A stretch of 64,000 nucleotides of DNA from Lentzea californiensis (GCF_024648825.1 NZ_JANBBE010000014.1:124001-188000); one strand, 5' to 3'; shown: positions 1 through 9,600, numbered from the stretch's first letter. Notes: generated by a model from the letters alone, not told the origin. Numbers and translations are program-made.

Positions 1-182
1 AGCTTGATCCCGCTCAGCCGCCGCCCGGTCAGCACGGCCAGCAGGGCGTGCCCGCCCTCGTGGGCGATGGTGATGACGTTGCGGGTGACCCGCCAGAGCC
101 CGTGCACCGCGACGGCCAGGAACGCGGCGGCCGCGGTCCCCCAGGTGATCAGCACTTCGTCGGTCAGCAACTCGGAAGGCAT
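1..182 (-). CDS. M50-family metallopeptidase, N-terminal fragment (runs off left edge)
   Basis: Only the first 60 residues are in the window; the 3' end lies beyond base 1. The start is the ATG at 182 (reading MPSELL). A hydrophobic segment (about residues 13-28) is followed by the zinc-binding motif HEGGH at about residues 41-45 and then LLAVLTGRRL, the arrangement seen in the M50B-like membrane peptidases of actinobacteria (PF13398-type), where the two His and a later Asp bind zinc within the membrane. The substrate cannot be guessed. The fold assignment is reliable from the motif, but the protein is incomplete here. Confidence 0.75.
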   Translation of the reverse strand, partial: MPSELLTDEVLITWGTAAAAFLAVAVHGLWRVTRNVITIAHEGGHALLAVLTGRRLSGIK

Positions 183-195
183 CGCGACATCGAAA

Positions 196-240
196 CAGAC
201 GCGCCGTGAGAGCCGCATGTGGGCTCTCACGGCGCGTCTG
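196..240 (-). terminator. Perfect 19-bp-arm hairpin downstream of the DUF4383 gene
   Basis: The arms at 196-214 and 222-240 are perfectly complementary (cagacgcgccgtgagagcc and its inverse) around a 7-nt loop. On the minus strand it follows the stop codon of the DUF4383 gene (270) and is followed by TTTCGATG. It sits just upstream of the M50 start, so it most likely insulates the two genes. Confidence 0.75.
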
Positions 241-269
241 TGCCGGACCGGGGCTGATACCGCCCTGGG

Positions 270-878
270 TCAGTGCTTGATCCTGTCCTTGCTCACCCGC
301 TCGGTCTTGGGGTCGACGACCGCCTGCTCGCGGGTGATCGGTTCCGTGTTCCGCGCCGCGGTGGGAAGCGGCTCGGTGATCGCCGTCCCGTCCCGCTCGC
401 CGTGGAACGCCTCCGAGCGGGGCTCCGGCAGCACCGGGTCCTCTTCCTCGACCAGCTTGCGGCGCGCGGGCATGACCGCGAGCAGCAGACCGAACAGCGC
501 GATGCCGAGGTGCAGCCAGTTGTCGTTGACGTTGACCGCCAGCGGGTTGCCGAACCGCTCGGCCGGGTTCTGGGCGAGGATTCCCGTGATCATGAGGTCC
601 CAGACGAAGAGCGCGGCGAAGCCGGCGAACAGCAGCCAGCCGTACATCCGCGCGAGGCCCGAACCGAGAGCCGTGAGCAGACCGAGCACGCCGACGGCCA
701 CCATCACCAGGTTGTGCAACGGGTTCACGGAGAACCCGAGCACGAACGACTGAGCGGCCCAGTCGCCGATCCCGGTGCGGGTGAAGCCCACGACGCCGAA
801 CACGATGAACGCGATGCCGGCCAGTCCGGCCAGCACCTGCACCGGCTGAAGACCGGCGATCTTGATGCGGTGGGTCAT
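270..878 (-). CDS. DUF4383 domain membrane protein
   Basis: This 202-aa protein has four hydrophobic segments (about residues 12-32, 52-72, 80-100 and 120-140) and the family signature around residues 45-60 (LGFSVNPLHNLVM) and NDNWLHLGIAL, which match the DUF4383 family (PF14325). The C-terminal 60 residues are charged and probably cytoplasmic. Members are small four-helix membrane proteins common in actinobacteria and often part of general-stress regulons; no biochemical role is known to me. It ends at a strong hairpin, and a SigB/SigF-type promoter is visible upstream. A second, shorter family member lies at 50168-50593. Confidence 0.85.
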   Translation of the reverse strand: MTHRIKIAGLQPVQVLAGLAGIAFIVFGVVGFTRTGIGDWAAQSFVLGFSVNPLHNLVMVAVGVLGLLTALGSGLARMYGWLLFAGFAALFVWDLMITGILAQNPAERFGNPLAVNVNDNWLHLGIALFGLLLAVMPARRKLVEEEDPVLPEPRSEAFHGERDGTAITEPLPTAARNTEPITREQAVVDPKTERVSKDRIKH

Positions 879-914
879 GACGCCCTCCAGGCTCCAGTCT
901 TGTCGCCCGGCGGA

Positions 915-940
915 CTACCCCTGCCTCACAGAGACCAAAC
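915..940 (-). promoter_or_regulatory. Candidate SigB/SigF-type promoter for the DUF4383 gene
   Basis: On the minus strand GTTT (937-940) is followed after 16 nt by GGGTAG (915-920), close to the actinobacterial group-3 sigma consensus GTTT-N14-16-GGGTAT. It lies about 40 bp upstream of the ATG at 878. This is a consensus match by eye only. Confidence 0.45.
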
Positions 941-961
941 GTTCGGGCCTGCGGCGTGGAT

Positions 962-1624
962 CTAGCGCTGACCCTTGCGCCCGATCGCGGCGTACGCGCC
1001 CGGCACCACGGCCGGCGCCTCGATCGACAGGCCTTCCACGAGCTGGTCGACCGGAGCCGGGTGCGACACCACGAGGAACCCGCCCGCCGGTAACGCGTGC
1101 CGGTAGCGGCGCACGACGCGGCCCGGTCCGGTGGCGTCGTCGACGTATCTCAGGACGTCGACCATCAGCACCGCGTACGGCTCGCGGAGGTCGAGGTGCG
1201 ACAGCACGCCGGGATGGCGCAGCACCTGGTCCGGGCGGCGCAGGTCCGCCTCGATCGCGCACGCCCTCGGTTCGCCGCGCAGCAGTCCACGCGAGAACGC
1301 GACCGTCACCGGATCGGAGTCCACGTAGACGACACGGGCGTCGGGCAGCGTCTGGTGCACGGCACCGCACGTCGGGATGCCCGAGCCGAGGTCGAGGAAC
1401 TGGCGCACGCCCGCCGCCCAGCAGTGGCGGGCGGCGTGGCGCAAGAACGTGCGCTGAGCCCGCGTCACGAGCGGCAGTTCCGGGTCGATCCGGACAGCCT
1501 GCTTGGCGAAGGCGCGATCGGCGGCGTAGTTGTGCGCGCCACCGAGGTAGAAGTCATGGATGCGCGCGGCGTTCGGCCGACGTACGTCGACCTCGTAGCG
1601 TGCGAAGGCGGGGACCGCAGCCAT
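962..1624 (-). CDS. DUF574-family SAM-dependent methyltransferase, short form
   Basis: The protein has 220 aa when started at the ATG at 1624 (MAAVPAF); the open frame continues upstream into the tRNA region but has no plausible start there. Residues about 12-45 (NAARIHDFYLGGAHNYAADR) carry the family hallmark, and FLDLGSGIPTCG (about residues 73-84) is the SAM-binding loop, followed by VVYVDSDPV. This is the S-adenosyl methyltransferase family PF04672, which is greatly expanded in actinomycetes and has no defined substrate. Typical members are about 260-280 aa. Here the C-terminal part after VVSHPAPVD is abbreviated, so activity is uncertain. A second family member begins at the right edge (63884). 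Confidence 0.85.
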   Translation of the reverse strand: MAAVPAFARYEVDVRRPNAARIHDFYLGGAHNYAADRAFAKQAVRIDPELPLVTRAQRTFLRHAARHCWAAGVRQFLDLGSGIPTCGAVHQTLPDARVVYVDSDPVTVAFSRGLLRGEPRACAIEADLRRPDQVLRHPGVLSHLDLREPYAVLMVDVLRYVDDATGPGRVVRRYRHALPAGGFLVVSHPAPVDQLVEGLSIEAPAVVPGAYAAIGRKGQR

Positions 1625-1743
1625 TCGCAGAGCGTAACTGGCGCCTAGACCATTCGGGCGAAGTTTTCGAAGATTCTTTGGGTCCGTCTGACATGGACCC
1701 CCTCGCGGGAGGGCCCGGTCCACCCCACGAAGACCGGGCCACG

Positions 1744-1815
1744 TAGCGCGTACGGGGATCGAACCCGTGTTTCCGGATTGAGAATCCGACGTCCTGACCA
1801 CTAGACGAACACGCC
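1744..1815 (-). tRNA. tRNA-Glu (anticodon CTC)
   Basis: Reading the minus strand from 1815, a 7-bp acceptor stem (GGCGTGT with ACGCGCT, two G-U pairs), D arm, anticodon loop TTCTCAA with CTC anticodon, and T arm (ACGGG-TTCGATC-CCCGT) can be folded. The 3' CCA is not encoded. The D-arm and variable-region sequences are those of tRNA-Glu. Confidence 0.92.
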
Positions 1816-2123
1816 TGGAACGAGCATTGACGCACAAATGCTCGCACAAATAGAAGAAAGTGAACTAGCAGGTCACAGCTTGGAGGGCGCTCCGGCCCAT
1901 TCATCTGCTCGGATCATGTGAACAATGATGACCGAGAGCGCGCACCCGCCGCAAAGGAATTAATCGAGCCACGTCGGCGCGAACCACCGGACGGCCCGCG
2001 CGCCGGCCGTTCCAAGATCACGAACGCGGGTGGGGCGAGACCGTGGACGCACGAACATCACTTTGTGGCAGCCTCGCACGTGGCCTGCGACCTGGTGGGC
2101 CTGCCGGCGTTGGAGGAGGGGCA
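1816..2123. other. Intergenic region between tRNA-Glu and the decarboxylase gene
   Basis: No coding sequence is supported here. An 8-bp-arm inverted repeat (CGAGCATT at 1821-1828, AATGCTCG at 1837-1844) lies immediately upstream of the tRNA and could be part of its 5' leader or promoter region. The purine-rich run GGAGGAGGGG (2112-2121) just before 2124 is the ribosome binding site of the next gene. Confidence 0.5.
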
Positions 2124-3737
2124 GTGACGCGCAACGGTGGCGACGTCGTCGTCGAAACGCTGGAGGCGCTCGGCGCGCACACCGTGTTCGGCATCCCCGG
2201 CCAGCACGCGCTCGGGCTCTTCGACGCGCTGCGGCGATCGGAGCTGCGGTACGTGGGTTCGCGGACCGAGGTCAACGCCGCGTTCGCCGCGGACGGGCAC
2301 GCGCGGATCACCGGCTCGGTGACGCCGCTGCTGGTGTCGACCGGGCCCGGTGCGCTCCAAACCCTTGCGGGACTGCAGGAATCGGCCGCCGGGTCGGCGC
2401 CGGTGCTGGGCATCTCGTCGCAGATCCCCGCTGCCGGACTCGGTGGTGTGCGGGGCGGGTACCTGCACGAGCTGACCGATCAGCTGGCCTCGTTCCGCGA
2501 CGTGGTCAAGCACGCGCGGGTCGTCCGGCACGTGTCGCAGATCCCGCCGGCGCTGGCCGAGGCCTGGGAGATCGCGCTGACCGCGCCGTTCGGGCCGGTG
2601 TGGGTGGAGATCCCGCAGGACGTGCTGCTCGCGCCCGCCTCCGTGCCTTCCGTGACGTCGGTGGCCTGGGCGCCGCGAGAACTGCACCCGCAAGCTGAGC
2701 TGGTCGAGGAAGCCGTGCGGTTGCTGAACGGCGCCACCCGGCCGGTGGTCCTGGCCGGGGGCGGTGCGCTCGGTGCGTCGGCGGAACTGCAGGAACTGGC
2801 GGAGAAGCTGCGGGCGCCGGTCGTGTCGACGTTCGGTGGCAAGGGCAACTTCCCCTGGGACCACCCGCTCTCCGCGCAGTCGTGGCTGGAGGACCGCTAC
2901 ACGACGGAGTTCCTGGCCGACGCGGACGTGCTGCTCGTCGTCGGGTCGGGGCTGGGTGAGCTGTCGAGCAACTACCGGACGTTCCGGCCGCGTGGCGCGG
3001 TGGTCCAGGTCGAGGCGGACCTCGGCAAGCTGGAGTCGAACTACCCCGCGCTCGGCATCCACGCCGACGCCCGGCATGCCTTGCGCGCGTTGACTTCCGG
3101 CGTGACATCGCGTGCTGTGGACGGTGTCGCCGAGGGACGGGTCATGGCGCTGCTCGCGAACGTGCGGCAACGGTTCGGCGAGCAGGAGCTCGACCTGGAG
3201 TGGCAGTTGCTCGCGGCGCTGCGGTCGGCCGTTCCGGACGGCACGCCGACCTGCTGGGACATGACGATCCTGGCGTACTGGGCCTGGTCGGCCTGGGATC
3301 CGCGGGGTGGCGCGCAGTTCTCCGCCCAGGGTGCCGGTGGGCTCGGCTACGGCTTCCCGGCGGCGCTCGGGGTGGCGGCGGCCGTCGACGGGCCGGTGCT
3401 CGCGGTGTCCGGTGACGGCGGCGCGATGTACGGCATCTCGGAGCTCGCGACGGCCGCGCAACACGGGTCGCGGGTCGTGTGGCTGATCGTCGACGACGGC
3501 GGCTACGGCATCCTGCGCGAGTACATGACCGACGCGTTCGGCCAGGCCACCGGGACCGAGCTCACCCGGCCGGACTTCGTGGCGCTCGCCGCGTCGTTCG
3601 GGGTGCCCGCCACCCGCAGCACGCCCGAGTCGTTGCGCGAGGACCTCGCCAAGGCGTTCGCCGGGGACGGCCCGCACGTGGTCGTGCTGTCCGCGGTGCT
3701 GCGCATGTTCGCCCCCACGCACCTGGAGCACACGTGA
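2124..3737 (+). CDS. ThDP-dependent 2-oxo-acid decarboxylase (AruI/acetolactate-synthase-like)
   Basis: The product is 537 aa. I chose the GTG at 2124 because GGAGGAGGGG precedes it directly; an in-frame ATG at 2043 lacks such a site. The N-terminal PYR domain has the catalytic Glu in the SRTEVNAAF context, the central domain covers about residues 190-330, and the C-terminal PP domain shows GDGGAMYG and the ThDP/Mg loop. Overall it resembles acetolactate synthase-like decarboxylases such as 2-ketoarginine decarboxylase. The next gene is an aldehyde dehydrogenase overlapping by 4 bp, so the pair would turn a 2-oxo acid into an aldehyde and then a carboxylate. 2-Ketoarginine to 4-guanidinobutanoate is the best-known precedent, but the substrate is not visible in the sequence. 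Confidence 0.8.
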   Translation: MTRNGGDVVVETLEALGAHTVFGIPGQHALGLFDALRRSELRYVGSRTEVNAAFAADGHARITGSVTPLLVSTGPGALQTLAGLQESAAGSAPVLGISSQIPAAGLGGVRGGYLHELTDQLASFRDVVKHARVVRHVSQIPPALAEAWEIALTAPFGPVWVEIPQDVLLAPASVPSVTSVAWAPRELHPQAELVEEAVRLLNGATRPVVLAGGGALGASAELQELAEKLRAPVVSTFGGKGNFPWDHPLSAQSWLEDRYTTEFLADADVLLVVGSGLGELSSNYRTFRPRGAVVQVEADLGKLESNYPALGIHADARHALRALTSGVTSRAVDGVAEGRVMALLANVRQRFGEQELDLEWQLLAALRSAVPDGTPTCWDMTILAYWAWSAWDPRGGAQFSAQGAGGLGYGFPAALGVAAAVDGPVLAVSGDGGAMYGISELATAAQHGSRVVWLIVDDGGYGILREYMTDAFGQATGTELTRPDFVALAASFGVPATRSTPESLREDLAKAFAGDGPHVVVLSAVLRMFAPTHLEHT

Positions 3738-5122
3738 TCGTCGCGAACTTCGTCAACGGCGCCTCCGCCACGGCCGCGGACACCTCACCTCTCGTCGACC
3801 CCGCCACCGGTGAGGAGTTCGGCCGCGCGGTCGTCTCCCGTGCGGCCGAGGTCGACGCGGCGGTGCGTGCCGCGCAGGCGGCCTTCCCCGCCTGGTCGCG
3901 CACCACGCCCGGCGAACGTCAGCTGGCGTTGCTGAGGCTCGCCGGTCTCCTCGAAGCCAACGCCGAGGTCGTCGCCGACGCGGAGGTCCGCGAGACCGGC
4001 AAGATCCGCTCGGTGCTGCTGGACGAGGAGATCCCGCAGTGCGTGGACCAGATCCGGTTCTTCGCCGGTGCGGCAAGGGCTCTGGGCACCGCCGCCGCGG
4101 GTGAGTACGTGCCGGGCCACACCTCGTACCAGCGCCGTGAGGCGGTCGGCGTGATCGCGCAGATCACGCCGTGGAACTACCCGCTGATGATGGCCGTGTG
4201 GAAGATCGCCCCGGCCCTGGCCGCGGGCAACGCGGTGGTGCTGAAGCCGGCCGGCACCACGCCCTCGTCCTCCGTGCTGCTGGCCACGCTCGCCGCGTCC
4301 GTCCTCCCGGCGGGCGTGTTCAACGTCGTGCTGGGCGACCGCGACACGGGCCGGCTGCTGGTCGAGCACCCCGTGCCCGCCATGGTGTCGCTGACCGGCT
4401 CCACCCGCGCCGGCGTCGAGGTGGCCCGCAGCGCCGCGGCGACGGTGAAGCGCACGCACCTCGAACTCGGTGGCAACGCGCCGGTCCTGGTGTTCGACGA
4501 CGTGGACGTCGCCGCCGCCGCGGAAGGCGTCGTGGGCGCCGCGTTCTACAACGCCGGCCAGGACTGCACGGCCGCCTCACGGGTGCTGGTGCACTCGGCC
4601 GTGCACGACGAGTTCGTCGCCGCGCTGGCGAAAGCGGCGTCGGCGCAGGTTCCCGGCACCGACTTCGGGCCGTTGAACAGCCAGGCCCAGCTGGACCGCG
4701 TGCTCGGCCTGCTCTCCCGTTCGCCCGGTGTCGTCCACTGTGGAGGGAAGCGGCACGGGTCCTCCGGGTTCTTCCTGGAGCCCACGGTCGTCTCCGGCCT
4801 GAACCAGGACGACGAGCTGGTCCAGGAGGAGGCGTTCGCCCCGCTGATCACCGTGCAGGCGTTCGGTTCCGACGACGAGGCGATCGCTCTGGCCAACGGT
4901 GTTCCGCAAGGACTCGCGTCCTCGATCTGGACCCGCGACAACGGGCGCGTCGCGTCACTGACGGCACGGCTCGACTTCGGCATCGTCTGGGTCAACACGC
5001 ACGGCCTCGTCGCGTCCGAGATGCCGCACGGCGGTTTCGGCGCCTCGGGCTACGGCAAGGACCTGTCGATGCACGGCCTGGAGGACTACACGCGCGTCAA
5101 GCACGTGATGATCGCGCACTGA
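3734..5122 (+). CDS. Aldehyde dehydrogenase (aminobutyraldehyde/guanidinobutyraldehyde type)
   Basis: The protein has 462 aa. The GTG start overlaps the stop of the decarboxylase gene (GTGA), implying translational coupling. It has ITPWNYPLMMAVWK, the NAD-binding region, ELGGNAPVLV with the general-base Glu, and NAGQDCTAASR with the catalytic Cys at about residue 280. This matches the NAD(P)-dependent aldehyde dehydrogenase superfamily and is closest in feel to gamma-aminobutyraldehyde dehydrogenases. Its probable role is oxidising the aldehyde made by its partner. The 3' end overlaps the convergent MpaB-like gene by 26 bp. Confidence 0.87.
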   Translation: MIVANFVNGASATAADTSPLVDPATGEEFGRAVVSRAAEVDAAVRAAQAAFPAWSRTTPGERQLALLRLAGLLEANAEVVADAEVRETGKIRSVLLDEEIPQCVDQIRFFAGAARALGTAAAGEYVPGHTSYQRREAVGVIAQITPWNYPLMMAVWKIAPALAAGNAVVLKPAGTTPSSSVLLATLAASVLPAGVFNVVLGDRDTGRLLVEHPVPAMVSLTGSTRAGVEVARSAAATVKRTHLELGGNAPVLVFDDVDVAAAAEGVVGAAFYNAGQDCTAASRVLVHSAVHDEFVAALAKAASAQVPGTDFGPLNSQAQLDRVLGLLSRSPGVVHCGGKRHGSSGFFLEPTVVSGLNQDDELVQEEAFAPLITVQAFGSDDEAIALANGVPQGLASSIWTRDNGRVASLTARLDFGIVWVNTHGLVASEMPHGGFGASGYGKDLSMHGLEDYTRVKHVMIAH

Positions 5123-5885
5123 GCATCGCCCGGTACGGCATCGGGTAGTGCAACAGGCTGGCCGGGACGAACGCGGACACCACCCGGATCATCCGGATCC
5201 ACCGCCGCAGCCTGCGCCCGTCCCGGTCCGTCCACTCCAGACCGAGCTTGTCCCGCAACGCCTCCGGCAGCGTGCCGACGGCGAAGTCCGGCAACACCTG
5301 CGCCGCCACGGGCCGCACCAACGGCCAGAGCGCACTCGGCACGTGTTCGGCACCCGGCGCCTTGCCCGTCCGCAACTGGAACGCCTCCAACAGGCCGTCC
5401 ACCCCGTCGGTGGGCATCAACTGCGTGGCCACCACGTCGTCGAGGTACTCCCGCAACGCCGTGAGATCACCCGGCATCGTCCTGATGCCCAGCGACTCCC
5501 CCGTCTCCCGCCACTCCCGGTACAGCCGCTCCTCGTGGATGGCGGGCAGCCGGGGCCGCAGCAACCGGTACGCCGTGAGCAGCGAGTCGAAGCTGGTCGC
5601 GTGCACCCAGCGGAACAGCTCCTCGCCCGCGCCGGGAATCCGCGCGTGGGCGCGCAGCAGCCGTTCCGCCTCCGGCCCGGCCTGCTCACCCCCGAACAAC
5701 CGCAGCTGCGACGACGCGATGGTCCTCGTCAGCCGCGCGAACGGATCGGCCCGGTAACCGTCGCGCACCGCGGCGGCGATGACCGGGTGCGCGACCTGCA
5801 TCAGCACCGCGCGTCCCAGCACCACCAGCTCGAACCGCGTGTACCAGCCCAGCCGCCACGTCACCGACTCAGGTCCCAGCGTCAC
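5097..5885 (-). CDS. MpaB-type oxygenase (DUF2236)
   Basis: This 262-aa protein starts at GTG 5885. It carries the family features: an N-terminal RFELVVLGRAVLMQVAHP helix, LFRWVHATSFDS at about residues 88-100 with a His that contributes to haem binding in the family, and the C-terminal region rich in Arg. DUF2236 (PF09995) includes latex-clearing protein/rubber oxygenase relatives and MpaB; most actinobacterial members have no known substrate. It overlaps the end of the aldehyde dehydrogenase gene convergently by 26 bp. Confidence 0.82.
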   Translation of the reverse strand: MTLGPESVTWRLGWYTRFELVVLGRAVLMQVAHPVIAAAVRDGYRADPFARLTRTIASSQLRLFGGEQAGPEAERLLRAHARIPGAGEELFRWVHATSFDSLLTAYRLLRPRLPAIHEERLYREWRETGESLGIRTMPGDLTALREYLDDVVATQLMPTDGVDGLLEAFQLRTGKAPGAEHVPSALWPLVRPVAAQVLPDFAVGTLPEALRDKLGLEWTDRDGRRLRRWIRMIRVVSAFVPASLLHYPMPYRAMLSARSSRA

Positions 5886-5957
5886 ACCATGATCATTCCG
5901 TGCGCGGAACCACGAGCTGAAGTTCAGTCACCCCAACGAGCTAAGCACCCCGCCACG

Positions 5958-6548
5958 TCAACCCTCGATGCGGTGCCCCAGCGGACCGTTGTACGGATCA
6001 CCCAGAAGACGCAGACCAGCAGCAGGCACGACGCCGTCGAACTCGACCGCACTCACCTCGTAACCGTCGTCAGCCACACTGATCTGCGGGTACCCGAGTT
6101 CCTCGGGCAGTTCCACGTCGTGCACAGCGTCGAAGACGATGTCCAGCGGCCGTTCCGCGTTGTGGTAGCGCATCACCTCGCCGGTGTCCTGACGGATGAA
6201 CCTCCACGGCAGAGATAGGGGAAACACGTCGGTCGCGGCGGCCCAGCCCTCCGCCATCGCGATCAAGTCCGAGACGACGGCCCGTACGTGCTCGTTCTCA
6301 CCCTCGAGCACCTCACGAAGCGGACCGGTGATGACCCGCACGATCTCCGCACCCTGCTCGACGGGGTACCAGCTGAGGAAGAACATGCTGTCCTGGTCGG
6401 CGACGTGCCCTCGGAGCACGGCGGCGACCTCGGGATCTGTTGTGAGTTCGGCGATCTGCCCGAGGACCCAGGAGAAGACGCCGCGAGAGGCGTTCCACGT
6501 CGGGCCGTACCAGGTTCCGGCATGGTCGACGGTGAAGTCACAGGACAT
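5958..6548 (-). CDS. Hypothetical protein, candidate immunity protein for the ALF-repeat toxin
   Basis: The 196-aa, acidic, soluble protein has no signal peptide and no Cys cluster; it starts at ATG 6548. I do not recognise a family. It is the first gene downstream of the toxin on the same strand (71 bp gap), the usual position of an immunity gene in polymorphic toxin systems, and acidity is common among nuclease-immunity proteins. Against this, a strong hairpin lies in the gap (6564-6598), so cotranscription is not assured. The immunity role is inference from position only. Confidence 0.55.
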   Translation of the reverse strand: MSCDFTVDHAGTWYGPTWNASRGVFSWVLGQIAELTTDPEVAAVLRGHVADQDSMFFLSWYPVEQGAEIVRVITGPLREVLEGENEHVRAVVSDLIAMAEGWAAATDVFPLSLPWRFIRQDTGEVMRYHNAERPLDIVFDAVHDVELPEELGYPQISVADDGYEVSAVEFDGVVPAAGLRLLGDPYNGPLGHRIEG

Positions 6549-6563
6549 GGCTCGATCCTAAGC

Positions 6564-6598
6564 GCAGGGGCCGCCCCGCGACGCGAAGCGGCCCCTGC
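6564..6598. terminator. Hairpin between toxin gene and candidate immunity gene
   Basis: Perfect 11-bp arms GCAGGGGCCGC (6564-6574) and GCGGCCCCTGC (6588-6598) lie between the toxin stop (6620) and the ATG at 6548. There is no T-run. It resembles the hairpins at 13015-13050 and 16239-16273, so it belongs to a recurring local hairpin type that probably acts as a terminator. Confidence 0.6.
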
Positions 6599-6619
6599 TG
6601 TCTGAAGTGGACTGTCTGA

Positions 6620-9600
6620 CTAGCGGACGACGACGATGTTCGGCAGGGACTTGTCCCTGATGTACTGCAGTATCTGCTGCTCATTCCCCGGACTCAGACC
6701 GGTCACGTCGAGGAGAACGATGTCGGACTTGGCCGAATGCTTCAACAGGCTGTTGGACGTCTTCGGCCAGTTCAGCTGGAAGAACTGGTCCGCCTGGGCG
6801 TTGAAGGGACCGAACGCGTCGTACGTCATTCCGTCCGCGGTGTACCAGTCCGGATTCGCCGAGTCGAAGGGTCCGGAGTAACGGAAGAACTCCTTACCGT
6901 AGGTCTTCTCCCCCCACAGAGCGATTCTCAGCTCCTCTGCGGAGAAAATCCCCTCTTTGCCGGGCGCGAGATCCACACCGAGCGCGCCGATGCGTTCGGC
7001 CTCCGTTCTCGTGAGGCTCGTCGCCTGCTGCACCCTGGCTGCCCGCATCGCCGCGAGCTCGGCCTGCAGAGCCCTCACCTCGGCCATAACCTTGGTAGCG
7101 AGGCCCACTATGGCTGACCTGGTCGACACCGTGATCAGCCAGCTGGGGAAGAGCGCCGCGCCAGCAGGGTCGACCGACATCAGAAGGCCCTCGCAGACGA
7201 CGCCGCATTGCAGCATCATCGTGATCATCGAGTTGGCCACCACTACGACCGTCAGCATCGCCATGAACATCTGCATGGTGGCCATGCCGAGCTCGAAGCT
7301 GCGGTTCTCCGAAAATCCAGGATGCAGCACGTCGGCGGTGCAGTTCTTGTAGAGGTCGCTCTCGCGGCCCTGCCCGTACAAGTGGTCGCAGATCTGACCG
7401 TTCTGGAACGCGCGGGCGGTCTTCTCGTCGTCGGACTGGCCGACCAGGTTGATGCAGTTGGTGTATTCGCCGGAGCCCGCCTGGTGCCGGATCCCGCAGT
7501 ACGCGGCCTGATCAGCCGCCTCCCTGACCTTCATGTCGTCGACCAGCCGGTTGGCGTGCTTGAACGCCTCGTCCGCGGCGGCGAGAGCCTCGCCCGCCAA
7601 CTCGCCGGCGGCGATCTTGGCGTCGTAGGCGGTCTGCGCCGACGCGTACGCCTCGTTCGCGAACCTCCTGGCCTGTGCGGCCGACGACTCCGCCCAGGTG
7701 GCGGACCTGGCCGCGTCCCGCGCGGCCGCGAACGCCCTGGCCGACGCCGACTTCGCCGTGCGGGCCGACTCCGCCGCCTTCTGCGCGGACTGCTCGGCCT
7801 GCTGGGCTGAGGCGGAGGCGTCCTGGGCGTACTTCGCGGCCTCGGTGGCCTGGCTGCGGGCCTGCTGCGCGTACTGTGCCGCTTCCGCCGCCGCGCCTCG
7901 GGCGGTGGCGGCGACGGCCTGCGCCTCGTTGGCGGCCTGGACGGCAGTGGCCGCCGACTTCGAGGCCACCGACAGCAGGGTCGACACCTCAGCGATGTGC
8001 GCGGCCGCTTCGGCGTCGCGACGTATCGAGGAGTAGCGGCCAGACTCGAGCCACTGCTTGATCGCGGCGGGCGAACCGTCCAGGACGGCGTTGCCCATCG
8101 CCTTCGTCTCCGGGCCAGAGGCAGGATCGCTGACAATGCGGTTCACGGCAACGCGGTCGTCGACGACGGCGGTGTTGAACCTGTCAGTCTTCAGGAACTT
8201 CTGGTACGCCGCCGCGGTGCCGACGTCGAGCGCCTTCTGCGCGGCAGCCGCGGTGATGGTGCGATTTTCCTGCCGTTCCGCCGCCATCACCTGGTTGATC
8301 TTGATGCGGTCGTCCTGGTCGCGGCCCACATAGTTCTTGTCACGCAGGAATCGCACGATGTCGGCGTCCGAACCGGACAGTGCCGCGTTCGCCGCGTCCT
8401 TCAACCGTTGCGTGCCATCGGCGGCGATGATCTCGAGCGTGTTTCGGTCGTCCCTGCCTGCGGCGAATTGGACGCCGTGGCGCACGTACTGGGCGACCTC
8501 GGCGTCGGCACCGACGAGCGCGGCCTCCGCAGCGCGCCTGGTCCACTCGCCGTCCGAGGAGGCCAGCCGCAGCGCGATCTTGCGGCCGTGGCTCACCACC
8601 AGCGACTCGGCAGCACCGGGCGCGGTCGCCTCGGCGATCAGCGTGTTCGTCCCCGCGTCCCGCCTGGTCGCCTGGTCCGCGTCCCGCTGCGGGGCGGGCT
8701 GGGCCGCCGCGAAGGTCGCTTTCGTCTCTTGAGCCGCCGCGCGCACCTGCTCGGCGTGGATCTTGAGGTTCTCGTCCTCCACGACACGGGCGGCGTCGTA
8801 GATCGTCTTGGCCTGGTTCGAGGCGGTCACCGCGTTCTCGGCGGCGGTCGTGGCGGCGTTCGCGTGCTTGGTCGCTTCAGCCGCCTGCTTGTCCGCTTCC
8901 ACGGCGTGGTCGGCGGCCTGCTGGGCGGCGTCCGCGGCCTCCCTGGCGTTCGTGCCCGCCTTGAGCGCGGCGGCCCTGGAACGGTCGGCTGCGGCGGCTG
9001 AGGCGTTTGCGAAGGTCTCCGCGGCGGTGGCCGCGCGCTTGGCCCGTTCGGCCTCGCGCTGGGCCAGGGCTGCAGCGCTGCGGGCCGCTTGAGCGTCCGC
9101 GCCGGCCTGGTCGGCGAAGTTGCCGGCGTTCGCGGCGGCGATGGCGGCGGCAGCGGCGTGCTGGCTCGTCGACACGGCTGACTGCGCGGCGCTGAGCGCG
9201 TTGCGAGCGGCATCGGCGGCGAGCCTCGCGGCTTCAGCGGCCTCGTCGACCCTAGCGGCGTCGTCGCGTGCCTTGACCGCGGCGTTGCGGGCGTCGCCGG
9301 CCTTGTTCCGGTCGGCGACGGCCGCAGCGGCGGCGTTGTAGGCGGCGGAAGCCGATTGTCCGGCAGCGGCGGCGGCCGAAGCGGCGCGAGAAGCCGCCGA
9401 AGCAGCCATCCTGGCGGCGTTGGTGGCGTTGTTGGCGGCCGAGACAGCCTCACCGGCGGACCTCGCGGCTCTCGTCGCGGCGTCCGCGGCCACCCCGGCG
9501 AACCGGGCAGCCTCGTCGGCGTTGTTCTTCGCGGCCTCGGTAGCCTTGGCTGCGCGCTCCGCCGCCTCCTTGGCGAGCTGGGCCTCGGCGACAGCCCGTG

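Noticed and set aside
862..1746. Plus-strand 294-codon Arg/Pro-rich frame
   Set aside because: It lies opposite the DUF574 gene and overlaps the tRNA; it has no family signal.
2058..3731. Long open frame on the minus strand (557 codons) opposite the decarboxylase gene
   Set aside because: It is an antisense shadow caused by GC-rich third positions; composition is Arg/Gly/Pro-rich and no family is seen.
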